Below are positions 12,365 through 20,062 of a stretch of DNA of 32,025 nucleotides, piece by piece. The position numbers and the translations under genes were made by a program. Numbering within the stretch: position 1 is the stretch's first letter; each line of letters begins with the position of its first letter. Where the stretch lies: NCBI GenBank assembly GCA_023443455.1, contig JAEZUE010000088.1, positions 1 to 32,025 on the forward strand, in the 5' to 3' direction. The notes beneath the pieces were generated by a model. The model searched no databases and was not told the DNA's origin. It saw only the letters and a program-made list of their open reading frames with translations. This stretch comes from Verrucomicrobiota bacterium. Lineage in GTDB: Bacteria > Verrucomicrobiota > Verrucomicrobiia > Opitutales > Opitutaceae.

Positions 12365-12543
12365 TTCGCGATCTGGGCTGCATTCCCGCGGCTCTCCCGT
12401 GCGACGCCGACTTCGCGCGAATCGAGGGCTCGGCGCACGCCGGCGCCGATCGTTCGCAGGCCGTTGCCGACGACCATCGCCCGTACCTTCTGCCGCGTTG
12501 GGAAAACGAGGCCCACCGGGCCGGCCATTCGCCGAAGCCGGGA

Positions 12544-13641
12544 TCACGGCTGGGCCTTCACCGCCACACGCAGCCGCTGCAGGCGCTCGCTCCAGCGCGA
12601 GGCGTCGCGCGTGTCGCCCAACCGGTTCGCTACCTCGATCCCCAACTCGTAGAACTCCGGCTCGTCGTCCTTGATCGCGATGGCCCGACGCAACAGGCGG
12701 TCCGCCGACGCCGCGTCGCCACCCGCGAGTTCCACCCGCGCCCGCTGCAACAGGTAGAAGGGATTCCGGAGCCGGAAACGCTCGGTGCGCCGCTCCAGTT
12801 CCTGGGCACGCCCGACCTCCCCGGTGGCGCGGCACAACTGCGCGAGACCGACGAGCGCCTTCAGGTTCCGCGGCTCGGCCTTCAACGCCCGGTCGAAGCA
12901 CTCCTTTGCGCGGCCACTCTCGCCGGCCCGCAGGCAGGCGTTGCCGAGATTGACCCAGCCCTCCGCATAGCCCGGCGCGATCGCCGTCGCCCGCCCGAGC
13001 AACGGCAACGCGTCGGTCAGCCGCCCCTGCCCGAGCCGCTGCACGCCGATGTTGCTGTAGAACATCGCGAACGCGTGCGCGTCGGAAACCGGGTTCGTCG
13101 CGATCAGCGCCACCCCCGGCCCGGGCGGCGGCAGCAGGTCCACCATCACGGTGCCCGAGTCGCCGCGCACGACCACGTTGAGATGTCGCAACTCTGCCAC
13201 CACAGCGCCCAGCCGCTCCCAACGCGGCTCGGTGCGCACCTCGTTGAAACGGGCGGTCAGCCGGAACTCCCGCGCCATCGCCACCACCAGCAGCGAGAAC
13301 GCCACGCAGTTGCCCTCACGCCGGCGGAACGTCTCCCGGGCCGCGTAGTCGCCATCCTCCCGATAGGCGAACCCGAGCCCGTCGCGATCCAGGATTGCGG
13401 CTACGATCGCGTCGAGCCGCTCGTCGAGGCCGCCGAAGCGGGGCACCCGGGCCTCGAAGAACGCCACCATCTCGCGGTCGAGCCGGAGAATGTCGTGCCA
13501 GTCGTCGGGCGGCCGATACTCCGCCGCCGCCCCGGGCGCAGCGGCGGGCGCCACCGGAGCCTCCGCCCCGAAGAGACCCGGCCCCGCCAGGGCGAGCAGC
13601 GCCGCCAATAGCGGACGAAGGATGGATGACCGTTGGCGCAT
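12544..13641 (-). CDS. Exported transglutaminase-like/TPR protein, copy C
   Basis: A 365-residue protein, last of three tandem paralogues. ATG at 13641 gives an N-terminal signal-type helix (LRPLLAALLALAGPGLFGAEA), then a Pro/Ala linker. Residues ~48-175 resemble a transglutaminase/cysteine-protease core with a possible triad Cys112 (RREGNC), His153 (RHLNV) and Asp168 (VMVDL). From ~185 to 350 there are TPR-like helix pairs, including GWVNLGNACLRAGESGRAKECFDRAL and the 'ERFRLRNPFYLLQRARVELAGGD' block. The spacing C-41-H-15-D is the same as in the other two copies. It lies 62 bp after copy B, on the same strand. No substrate is known to me; a periplasmic role is inferred from the signal peptide. 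Confidence 0.75.
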   Translation of the reverse strand: MRQRSSILRPLLAALLALAGPGLFGAEAPVAPAAAPGAAAEYRPPDDWHDILRLDREMVAFFEARVPRFGGLDERLDAIVAAILDRDGLGFAYREDGDYAARETFRRREGNCVAFSLLVVAMAREFRLTARFNEVRTEPRWERLGAVVAELRHLNVVVRGDSGTVMVDLLPPPGPGVALIATNPVSDAHAFAMFYSNIGVQRLGQGRLTDALPLLGRATAIAPGYAEGWVNLGNACLRAGESGRAKECFDRALKAEPRNLKALVGLAQLCRATGEVGRAQELERRTERFRLRNPFYLLQRARVELAGGDAASADRLLRRAIAIKDDEPEFYELGIEVANRLGDTRDASRWSERLQRLRVAVKAQP

Positions 13642-13703
13642 CGGCGGAGAAGGGGGAGGGGGCGGACTCGAATCTGCCCACCTTTCGGAGCCGGGCAAAC
13701 CGT

Positions 13704-14825
13704 TCACCGCATGGCCACGACCGGCGGCACCGGAAGCGCCGCGGCCCGTCGCGCCCACCGCCGCGCGTCGCGCTCCCGACCGAGCACCCGCAGCGCCGAC
13801 ACCATCTCCGTGTAGAACTCGGGCTCGTCCCGCTTGATCCGGATCGCCCGTGCCAGCAACCGCCGCGCCTCCTCCGCGCGCCCCGCCGCCAACGCCTCGC
13901 GGCCCCGAGCGAAGAGGTGGTAGGGGTTTCGCTCCCGATGGCGTTGCGCAGCGCGCTCATACGGCTCCGCTTCGGCGTCACGGCCCGCCGCGCGGTGGAT
14001 GTACGCCAGCCCGCACACGGCGGCCTCCGCCGAAGAGTCCAGCGCCAGCCCCCGCTCGAAACAGTCGCGGGCGGCCGCATGGTCACCACGAAACAGGTAC
14101 GCGTTGCCGAGATTGACCCAGGCCGAAGAATGGCTCGGGTCGATCTCGGTCGCCCTCCGCAACGAGCGGAGGGCCTCTTCCGCCCGCCCGGCGGCCAGGC
14201 GGAAGATGCCGTCGTTGCCGTAGAGTCCGGCGAAGGCGCGCTCGTCCGGCACCGGCTGGGAGTAGAACCGCGAGGCGCGCAGGTCGTCGCGCAGCTGCAG
14301 GTCGATCTCGTAGCCGTTCGTGCCGATCTCGACCCAGACGTTGAGGTGGCGGCTCTCCAGCACGAACTCGCCCGCGCGGCTCCACCGGCGGCGGACCACG
14401 ACCTCGTTGAACTGCGCCGGAAGGCGATACTCGCGGGCCACCGCGACCACCAGCAGCGAGAAGGTCACGCAGTTGCCGCTGCGGCGGCGAAACGCCTCCC
14501 GCACGTCGTAGGTGCCGCGTGCATCGTAGCGGAAGTGCAGCCCGTCCTCGCCGAGGATCGCCGCCGAGATCTGGTCGAGCCGCTTCTCCACGGAGGCGTT
14601 GCGGCCCACGCGGGCGGCGAAGAACGCCCGCATCCCGTCGTCGAGCCGCAGCAGCTCCGCGGTATCCTCGGGAAGTCGATACTCCCAGGCCGGTGCAGGG
14701 CTCTCCGCCGGCGGGGCGGCACCGGCCGCGGCGGCACGGGCCGGCGCCAGGGCGAGACAACACAGAACAGCGACACCGACACGGCGGAGCAGAGGCGGGG
14801 AGAGGGTAACGGGATTCGGGAACAT
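13704..14825 (-). CDS. Exported transglutaminase-like/TPR protein, copy B
   Basis: A 373-residue protein, middle of the trio. The N-terminus (LLRRVGVAVLCCLALAPARA) is a signal peptide; the Cys pair is not in a good lipobox. The core domain has the likely triad Cys119 (RRSGNC), His160 (SRHLNVW) and Asp175 (GYEIDL), within the shared blocks LRLDDGMRAFFAARVGR, AFRRRSGNCVTFSLLVVAVA and QFNEV. The C-terminal half is TPR-like: SSAWVNLGNAYLFRGDHAAA, AAVCGLAYIHRAAGRDAEAE, NPYHLFARGREALAAGRAEEA. An SD-like GAGGA lies 9-13 bases before the ATG, which is unusual in this window. It follows copy A by 111 bp. The similarity to copies A and C over the full length shows recent or maintained duplication. Function not recognised beyond the fold. 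Confidence 0.78.
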   Translation of the reverse strand: MFPNPVTLSPPLLRRVGVAVLCCLALAPARAAAAGAAPPAESPAPAWEYRLPEDTAELLRLDDGMRAFFAARVGRNASVEKRLDQISAAILGEDGLHFRYDARGTYDVREAFRRRSGNCVTFSLLVVAVAREYRLPAQFNEVVVRRRWSRAGEFVLESRHLNVWVEIGTNGYEIDLQLRDDLRASRFYSQPVPDERAFAGLYGNDGIFRLAAGRAEEALRSLRRATEIDPSHSSAWVNLGNAYLFRGDHAAARDCFERGLALDSSAEAAVCGLAYIHRAAGRDAEAEPYERAAQRHRERNPYHLFARGREALAAGRAEEARRLLARAIRIKRDEPEFYTEMVSALRVLGRERDARRWARRAAALPVPPVVAMR

Positions 14826-14936
14826 GGGAATTTCCTCGGTTGGGGGTTTCGGCGCGGGGCGGGCAAGGGACTCGTCGCCCGTCGGCTCGCTGCGCCCTGC
14901 CGCTCCCTGTAGAAACCCGCGCCCCCAGCCATCCCT

Positions 14937-16064
14937 TCACCGGATCGGGCCCGCACTCGCTTCGCCCTCCTGCAGCGCCGCGAGCCGGCGTCGCCAACGC
15001 CCGACCTCGCGCTCCCGGCCGCGGCGCTCCGCGAGCGCGATCTGCAGCGCGACGATGTCGGGTTCGTCTTTCTTGATGCGATACGCGCGATCGAGCAGCC
15101 GACGTGCGCGGTCGAGCTCGCCGCGGTCGAGGGACTGCTGCGCCAGGTGGAGCAGGTAGTACGGATTGCGCTCGCGGTAGCGCTGCGCCCTGGCCGCCAG
15201 CACGCGGGCGCGCTCCGACTCGCCCAACACCCGCAGCACCCGGGCCAGACCGCCGGTCGCGCCGAGGCACTCGGGCTCGATCCGCAGCGCGTGTTCGTAC
15301 GCGTCGCGGGCCTCGCGCCAGCGCTCCGCGATGGCGAGGGCGCTACCGAGGTTGACCCAACCCGCCGGATACTCGGGATCGACGGCGACGGCCTTCCGCA
15401 TCCGCGCGATCGCGGCCTCGCGGTCGCCGGCGGCGAGCAGGCGCACCCCGTCGTCGTTGTAGACCATGGCAAAGGCACGCCGGTCGTCGATGGCGAGGGC
15501 GGCGCCCCAGGAGGGCCGGAGATCCGAGGAGTACGCGATGTCGACCTGATAGGTGAAGCCGCCGGCATCGACCCGGGCGTTGACATGGTGGGCCTCGAGC
15601 ACGATCCCGCCGGAGCGGGACCAGTGCGGGCGGGTCGGCACCTCGTTGAACGCCGCGGGTATCCGAAATTCTCGCGCCACGGCCACGAACAGGATCGTGA
15701 AGGTGAGGCAGTTGCCCGCCCGTCGCCGAAACGCCTCCCCCGCCGCATGCAGCCCCACGTCGTCGTAGCGGAACGCAAGCCCGTCCGGCTCGAGGATCGC
15801 CTCGGCGATGCGCCGGATCGCCACGTCGACCGACGGCGGACGCCCCACCCGGGCCGCGAAATACGACCGCATCTCGTCGTCGAGGCGCAGCAGCGCGGCG
15901 GGATCGTCGGGGAGACCGGACCGGACCGGCGTATCGAGCCCTTCACTCCAACGGGCGACAACCGGAGGCTCTGCGCCGGGCAGCGGGGCGAAGGGCGCGA
16001 ACGCGGCCAGCACGAGGGGGAGCAAACCCCGCAGGGACGAACGAACTGGAATTCCGGCCGGCAT
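14937..16064 (-). CDS. Exported transglutaminase-like/TPR protein, copy A
   Basis: A 375-residue protein, first of the trio in transcription order. ATG at 16064 opens a signal peptide (RGLLPLVLAAFAPFAPLPGA); a longer frame to 16229 exists but has an implausible leader. A GGAG lies about 8 bases before this ATG. The core domain (~52-180) has the likely triad Cys119 (RRAGNC), His160 (HHVNA) and Asp175 (YQVDI), at the same numbering as copy B. TPR-like repeats follow: PAGWVNLGSALAIAERWREA, LGATGGLARVLRVLGESERA, NPYYLLHLAQQSLDRGELDR. Its start is 183 bp from the end of the histidine kinase gene on the same strand, so co-transcription with the kinase is possible. Its role and substrate are unknown to me. 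Confidence 0.77.
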   Translation of the reverse strand: MPAGIPVRSSLRGLLPLVLAAFAPFAPLPGAEPPVVARWSEGLDTPVRSGLPDDPAALLRLDDEMRSYFAARVGRPPSVDVAIRRIAEAILEPDGLAFRYDDVGLHAAGEAFRRRAGNCLTFTILFVAVAREFRIPAAFNEVPTRPHWSRSGGIVLEAHHVNARVDAGGFTYQVDIAYSSDLRPSWGAALAIDDRRAFAMVYNDDGVRLLAAGDREAAIARMRKAVAVDPEYPAGWVNLGSALAIAERWREARDAYEHALRIEPECLGATGGLARVLRVLGESERARVLAARAQRYRERNPYYLLHLAQQSLDRGELDRARRLLDRAYRIKKDEPDIVALQIALAERRGREREVGRWRRRLAALQEGEASAGPIR

Positions 16065-16247
16065 GACGACAACTCCGCGACGCGAAAGGCGCGCCACCCT
16101 ACTATAGACAAAGCGGCGGCCATTGCCGGTGCGCTTTGCCGGGGAGGGCCCACGCAACCGGAGAACGCCCGACGGCGAGCCTGCAAGTGCCGGCACCCGG
16201 CGGTCGAAATCGCCCCCCGCCGAGAACAAATCCCGCGGCGGCGCGGG

Positions 16248-17171
16248 TCAGGTGGCGCAATCCTGCGGGCGGGGGATCGAGATGCGCACGCGGGTGCCGG
16301 TGCCGAGCTCGGACGCGATCCAGAAACGACCGCCGAAACGCTTGGTCACGTAGAAGGCCTTCGTCAGGCCGAAGCCGCCGCCGAGGGTGCGCACGTCGCC
16401 CACGTTGGAGGCGCGTTTCCCGAAGTGCACCACCTGCTCGATCTCGCCGTCGGGGATGCCGCGGCCGGAGTCGCTGACCACGAAGCGCAGGGCCGCGGAG
16501 TCCTCGTAGAGTGCGGCCACGATGGTGCCGCCCGGCGCCGTGTACTTGCGGGCATTGGCGATCAGGTCGCGCATCACGTCCTGAAAAACCGAGGGCATCC
16601 ACAGCGGGCCGCCGCCGGCGGTCTCGAGCTTGAAATCGATGTAGTAGTCGAGCTGCTCCTTGCGGGCTGCGTTATGGAGGATGCGGTAGCGGCCCCTGCT
16701 GTGCTTCTCGATCGCCGCGAAGACCGCCATGAAATCGGCCCGCAGGTCCGCCAGATCGAAACGGTCCCAACGTTCCGGCGCCGCCGCCCGCGCCATGATC
16801 TCGTGGGCGCGGAGCTTCAGAATCGCAAACACCGTGCGCAGGTTCGCCACGGCCTCCGCGAGCTCCTTCGGATCGGGTTGCGACGGTGGGGCGACGAGCT
16901 TCGCCGCAAGCTCGGCGAACACCGTTTGTTCGTGGCGCTCGACCCGCGAGGCCTCCTGCAGGGCCACCGCGCCGTCATGCAACGAGGCGAGCAGCGAGTC
17001 GCACACCGCCTGCCCCTCGAGGAAATAGTCCTCATTGTCCGCCGCCATCAGCCCGAGCACGGTGAGCTCGCAACGCAGCACGTTGAGAATGTTCACCACG
17101 CTGTGAAGATCGAGCAGCGACTGTTCGCCCGGCGAAAGCGGCGGAATCTCGGTGATTTCGATCTCTTTCAT
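16248..17171 (-). CDS. Cytoplasmic orphan sensor histidine kinase
   Basis: A 307-residue protein without a signal peptide, membrane segment or recognisable sensory domain. Start ATG at 17171 (MKEIEITEIPPLSPGEQ). The N-terminal helix holds a likely phospho-acceptor His23 in HSVVNILNVL, an H-x3-N arrangement as in several HisKA families. The C-terminal ATPase domain is complete: N box DLIANARKYT (202-211), G1 DSGRGIP (234-240), G2 GGGFGLTKA (264-272). Between them lies ~150 residues of helix that probably forms the dimerisation region and possibly a sensing surface. No response regulator is adjacent. The gene is divergent from the permease gene (125 bp between) and upstream of the transglutaminase/TPR trio. 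What it senses cannot be read from the sequence. Confidence 0.85.
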   Translation of the reverse strand: MKEIEITEIPPLSPGEQSLLDLHSVVNILNVLRCELTVLGLMAADNEDYFLEGQAVCDSLLASLHDGAVALQEASRVERHEQTVFAELAAKLVAPPSQPDPKELAEAVANLRTVFAILKLRAHEIMARAAAPERWDRFDLADLRADFMAVFAAIEKHSRGRYRILHNAARKEQLDYYIDFKLETAGGGPLWMPSVFQDVMRDLIANARKYTAPGGTIVAALYEDSAALRFVVSDSGRGIPDGEIEQVVHFGKRASNVGDVRTLGGGFGLTKAFYVTKRFGGRFWIASELGTGTRVRISIPRPQDCAT

Positions 17172-17296
17172 TTTGTGTGGGGGATACCTCCTATCGGCTA
17201 GGCGGGGTACGGCTTGATCGGCAAAGCCCTCGCGCGAGCGCATTGGCGATTTGCCTGCGCCGCCTCGCCCCGCCAGCGTGCGCCACCCGCACACCC

Positions 17297-18520
17297 ATGG
17301 ACTGGACCCAGCCCGCCGTTGCCACGATCGCCTGCCTCACCCTCTTCGGGGTGGCCGTGGGGCGCCTGCCGAGCCTGAAGATGAACCGCGCGACCATCGC
17401 GCTGGTGGGCGCGGTGCTGCTGCTCGCCCTCGGCTTGATCCCGCTCGAGGCCGCGTACGCCGCGGTCGATTGGAACACGATCCTGCTGCTCTTCGCCATG
17501 ATGGTGCTCAACGTGAACCTGCGGATCGCCGGCTTCTTCCAGCTGATCACCGCCCACGTGGCCCGTTTCGCCCGCACCCCGCGCAGGCTGCTCGCGCTCA
17601 TGCTCTTCACCTCGGGCCTGCTGTCCGCCGTGTTCCTCAACGACACCATCGTGCTGGTATTCACCCCTCTCGTACTCGACCTCGCCCTCGCGTTGCGGCG
17701 CAATCCCCTGCCCTACCTCGTCGGCCTCGTCACCGCCGCCAACATCGGCTCGGTCGCCACGATCACCGGCAACCCGCAGAACATGCTCGTCGGCCTCGCC
17801 TCCGGGATCGGCTTCGTCGACTTCACGCGGGCGCTCGGGCCGGTCGCCGTGCTCGGGCTGGCGATCGCCTGGGCCGTGATCGTGCTGGTGTACCGCCGCG
17901 AGTTCCGCTCCGAACGCTTCACCGAGACCTGCGAGATCGCCGCGCCGGTCCACGCCCCGCTGCTCCGGAAGTCGTTGCTCGCGGTCCTGGCGATGCTGGT
18001 CGGGCTCGTCGCCGGCATCCCAGTACCACTCGCGGCGGCCATCGCGGCGGCCCTGCTGCTCGTCACGCGGCGGCTGGCGCCGGAGCGCGTCTTCCAGGAG
18101 ATCGACTGGGCGCTGCTGGTGTTCTTCTCGGCGTTGTTCGTCGTCACCGGCACGATCCAGCACTGCGGCCTGGGCGCGCGCCTCTTCGCGGTGCTGCAAC
18201 CCTATGCCGACGCCGGTCCCGCCGCCCTGAGCGTGGTCGCGGTCGCGTTGAGCAACCTCGTATCCAATGTGCCCGCCGTGATGCTGTTCCGGCCCGCGGT
18301 CCCGGGGCTGGCCGACCCGCACCAAGCCTGGCTCACGCTCGCCATGGCCACGACCCTCGCGGGCAACCTCACGCTGCTCGGCTCGGTCGCGAACCTGATC
18401 GTCGCCGAGATCGCCAAGCGCCGCGGCGTGCACCTGGGCTTCGTCGAATACCTGAAAGCCGGCGCCCCCATCGCGGTGCTCACCCTCGCACTCGGCATCG
18501 GCTGGCTGGGGTTGATGTGA
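17297..18520 (+). CDS. SLC13/ArsB-type (ion transporter superfamily) permease
   Basis: A 407-residue polytopic inner-membrane protein with about 10-11 hydrophobic helices. ATG at 17297 is preferred over a frame start 120 bp upstream, whose leader is not membrane-like. Family marks are SAVFLNDTIVLVFTPLV (first half) and SNLVSNVPAVMLF (second half), the two related half-motifs expected at re-entrant hairpins, and ITGNPQNMLVGLASG with AGNLTLLGSVANLIV for substrate binding. Such carriers export arsenite or take up dicarboxylates, sulphate or sodium-coupled anions; the motif set cannot decide among these. It is divergent from the kinase gene and upstream of recA with a 199-bp gap. There is no arsenic-resistance neighbour. 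Confidence 0.85.
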   Translation: MDWTQPAVATIACLTLFGVAVGRLPSLKMNRATIALVGAVLLLALGLIPLEAAYAAVDWNTILLLFAMMVLNVNLRIAGFFQLITAHVARFARTPRRLLALMLFTSGLLSAVFLNDTIVLVFTPLVLDLALALRRNPLPYLVGLVTAANIGSVATITGNPQNMLVGLASGIGFVDFTRALGPVAVLGLAIAWAVIVLVYRREFRSERFTETCEIAAPVHAPLLRKSLLAVLAMLVGLVAGIPVPLAAAIAAALLLVTRRLAPERVFQEIDWALLVFFSALFVVTGTIQHCGLGARLFAVLQPYADAGPAALSVVAVALSNLVSNVPAVMLFRPAVPGLADPHQAWLTLAMATTLAGNLTLLGSVANLIVAEIAKRRGVHLGFVEYLKAGAPIAVLTLALGIGWLGLM

Positions 18521-18567
18521 TCCATCACCCATTCCCGATCCTCCATCCCGCGCCCGCCCGCCGCCCT

Positions 18568-18584
18568 CGGACAGGTGTTGTCCG
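18568..18584 (+). promoter_or_regulatory. Inverted repeat upstream of recA (possible operator)
   Basis: CGGACA (18568-18573) and TGTCCG (18579-18584) form a 6-5-6 dyad, 136 bp before the recA start used here and 28 bp before the alternative upstream ATG. Because recA is usually under LexA control, an SOS operator is one possibility. The dyad does not match a LexA box I can vouch for. Confidence 0.3.
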
Positions 18585-18719
18585 CGCCCCGCTGTTAGCG
18601 TCCGCGGCACCATGACCATCGATCTCGATTCCGAGCCCGACATCGCACTTGCCTCGCCCCCCGATTCCGCAAGCGTGCCCCCTCGTTCCCCGCGCAAACC
18701 TCTCGCTCCCGTTTCCACC

Positions 18720-19820
18720 ATGGCCAAACCCGCTACCACCGCCGAGAAGTCCAAAACCACCAGCGCCGCGTCCACCGACGCCGCCGCCCGCAAGAACCTC
18801 GATCTCGCCCTGTCCGCCATCACCAAGGAGTTCGGCGAAGGCTCGATCATGCGCCTGGGCGACGCCACCAAGATGAAGGTGGAAACGGTCTCCACCGGCT
18901 CCATCGCCATCGACCTCGCGCTTGGCGCCGGCGGCCTGCCCACCGGTCGCATCATCGAGATTTTCGGCCCGGAATCTTCCGGCAAGACCACCCTCTGCTT
19001 GAGCGTGATCGCCGAAGTCCAGAAGAAGGGCGGCCTGGCCGCCTTCATCGACGTCGAGCACGCCCTCGACCCGAAATACGCCCGCATCGTCGGCGTGAAC
19101 CTCGACGACCTGCTCGTCTCCCAGCCCGACAGCGGCGAGGACGCGCTCAACATCACCGAGACCCTCATCCGCTCCGGCGCGATCGACGTGATCGTCATCG
19201 ACTCGGTCGCCGCGCTCATCTCGAAGCAGGAGCTCGACGGCCAGATGGGCGACGCCACCGTCGGCTCGCAGGCCCGCCTCATGAGCCAGGCCATGCGCCG
19301 CCTCACGGCGGTGATCAGCAAGACCAAGTGCGTCTGCATCTTCACCAACCAGATCCGCGAGAAGATCGGCGTGATGTTCGGCAACCCCGAGACCACCCCC
19401 GGCGGCCGCGCCCTGAAGTTCTTCTCCTCGATCCGCATCGACATCCGCCGCATCGGCCAGATCAAGGACCCGTCCGGCAAGGTCATCGGCAACCGCACCA
19501 AGATCAAGGTGGTGAAGAACAAGATCGCCCCGCCATTCACCGAGTGCGAGTTCGACATCATGTACACCGAGGGCATCTCGAAGACCGGGTCGCTGCTCGA
19601 CCTCGGCCTCGAGCAGAAGATCCTCGAGAAGAAGGGCGCCTGGATCTCCTACGAGGGCAACCTCATCGGCCAGGGTCGCGAGGCGGCCAAGACCTTCCTC
19701 GCCGAAAAACCCGAGATCGCCGAAAAGATCCGCGAAGCCCTCATGGGCAAGGTCACCGTCTCCGGCGGCACCGCCCTCGCCGAAAACGTCGGCACCGGCG
19801 ACAACGGCGACAACGAGTAA
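18720..19820 (+). CDS. recA: DNA recombinase RecA
   Basis: A 366-residue ATP-dependent strand-exchange protein for homologous recombination and SOS induction. Walker A is GPESSGKTT; Walker B lies in the VIVIDSVAAL segment; the DNA-binding loops are present (MGDATVGSQARLMSQAMRRL and FGNPETTPGGRALKFFSSIR). The start at 18720 (MAKPATTAEKSKTTSAAST) gives the usual length. An in-frame ATG at 18612 would add 36 Pro/Ser-rich residues; neither has an SD, so the start is uncertain. A strong terminator follows 29 bp after the stop. The gene is flanked by a permease gene and the porin-urt-ure cluster and probably forms its own transcript. Confidence 0.97.
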   Translation: MAKPATTAEKSKTTSAASTDAAARKNLDLALSAITKEFGEGSIMRLGDATKMKVETVSTGSIAIDLALGAGGLPTGRIIEIFGPESSGKTTLCLSVIAEVQKKGGLAAFIDVEHALDPKYARIVGVNLDDLLVSQPDSGEDALNITETLIRSGAIDVIVIDSVAALISKQELDGQMGDATVGSQARLMSQAMRRLTAVISKTKCVCIFTNQIREKIGVMFGNPETTPGGRALKFFSSIRIDIRRIGQIKDPSGKVIGNRTKIKVVKNKIAPPFTECEFDIMYTEGISKTGSLLDLGLEQKILEKKGAWISYEGNLIGQGREAAKTFLAEKPEIAEKIREALMGKVTVSGGTALAENVGTGDNGDNE

Positions 19821-19849
19821 CCCGGCCGACAACTTCAGCTTATCGCCCC

Positions 19850-19881
19850 AGCCCCGCGCCTTTCCCGGCGCGGGGCTTTTT
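19850..19881 (+). terminator. Rho-independent terminator of recA
   Basis: A perfect 11-bp GC-rich stem (AGCCCCGCGCC at 19850-19860 with GGCGCGGGGCT at 19867-19877), a 6-nt loop and TTTTT (19877-19881). It isolates recA from the nitrogen cluster. Confidence 0.93.
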
Positions 19882-19983
19882 CATGCCCGCATCCAGACGG
19901 CCAACACCAAGAACCCGCTCCGCCCGGGGCGACACCCGGCACAGCCGACCCATGAAAACGTTTCATCACGAAGCCGCTCGGCG

Positions 19984-20000
19984 GGGCACGGGCTCTGCTC
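19984..20000 (+). promoter_or_regulatory. Candidate sigma-54 (-24/-12) promoter before the porin-urt cluster
   Basis: The sequence G-GGCACG-GGCT-CTGC-TC fits the consensus TGGCACG-N4-TTGC with the invariant GG and GC at the proper distance and two mismatches at less conserved positions. The predicted transcription start is near 20010, leaving about 53 bases to the porin ATG at 20063. Sigma-54 control is the classical mode for nitrogen-scavenging genes, which fits urea uptake. A small dyad ATGAAA-ACG-TTTCAT (19952-19966) lies just upstream. Confidence 0.5.
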
Positions 20001-20062
20001 AAAGCCCCGGTACCGGCCCACCCACCGATCGGGCGGCCACCCTTCCAAATCCACAGACGAAA

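Noticed and set aside
12503..12522. Terminator for TPR copy C (GGCCC-ACC-GGGCC with nearby AAAA)
   Set aside because: The stem has only 5 bp and the T-tract on the minus strand is separated from it; too weak to annotate.
15147..17201. A 684-codon plus-strand frame across the kinase and copy A genes
   Set aside because: It is antisense to two genes with clear motifs, and the product is Arg/Gly/His-rich without family resemblance.
17198..19576. A 792-codon minus-strand frame opposite the permease and recA genes
   Set aside because: It spans the antisense of two unrelated genes and their spacer, with low-complexity product.
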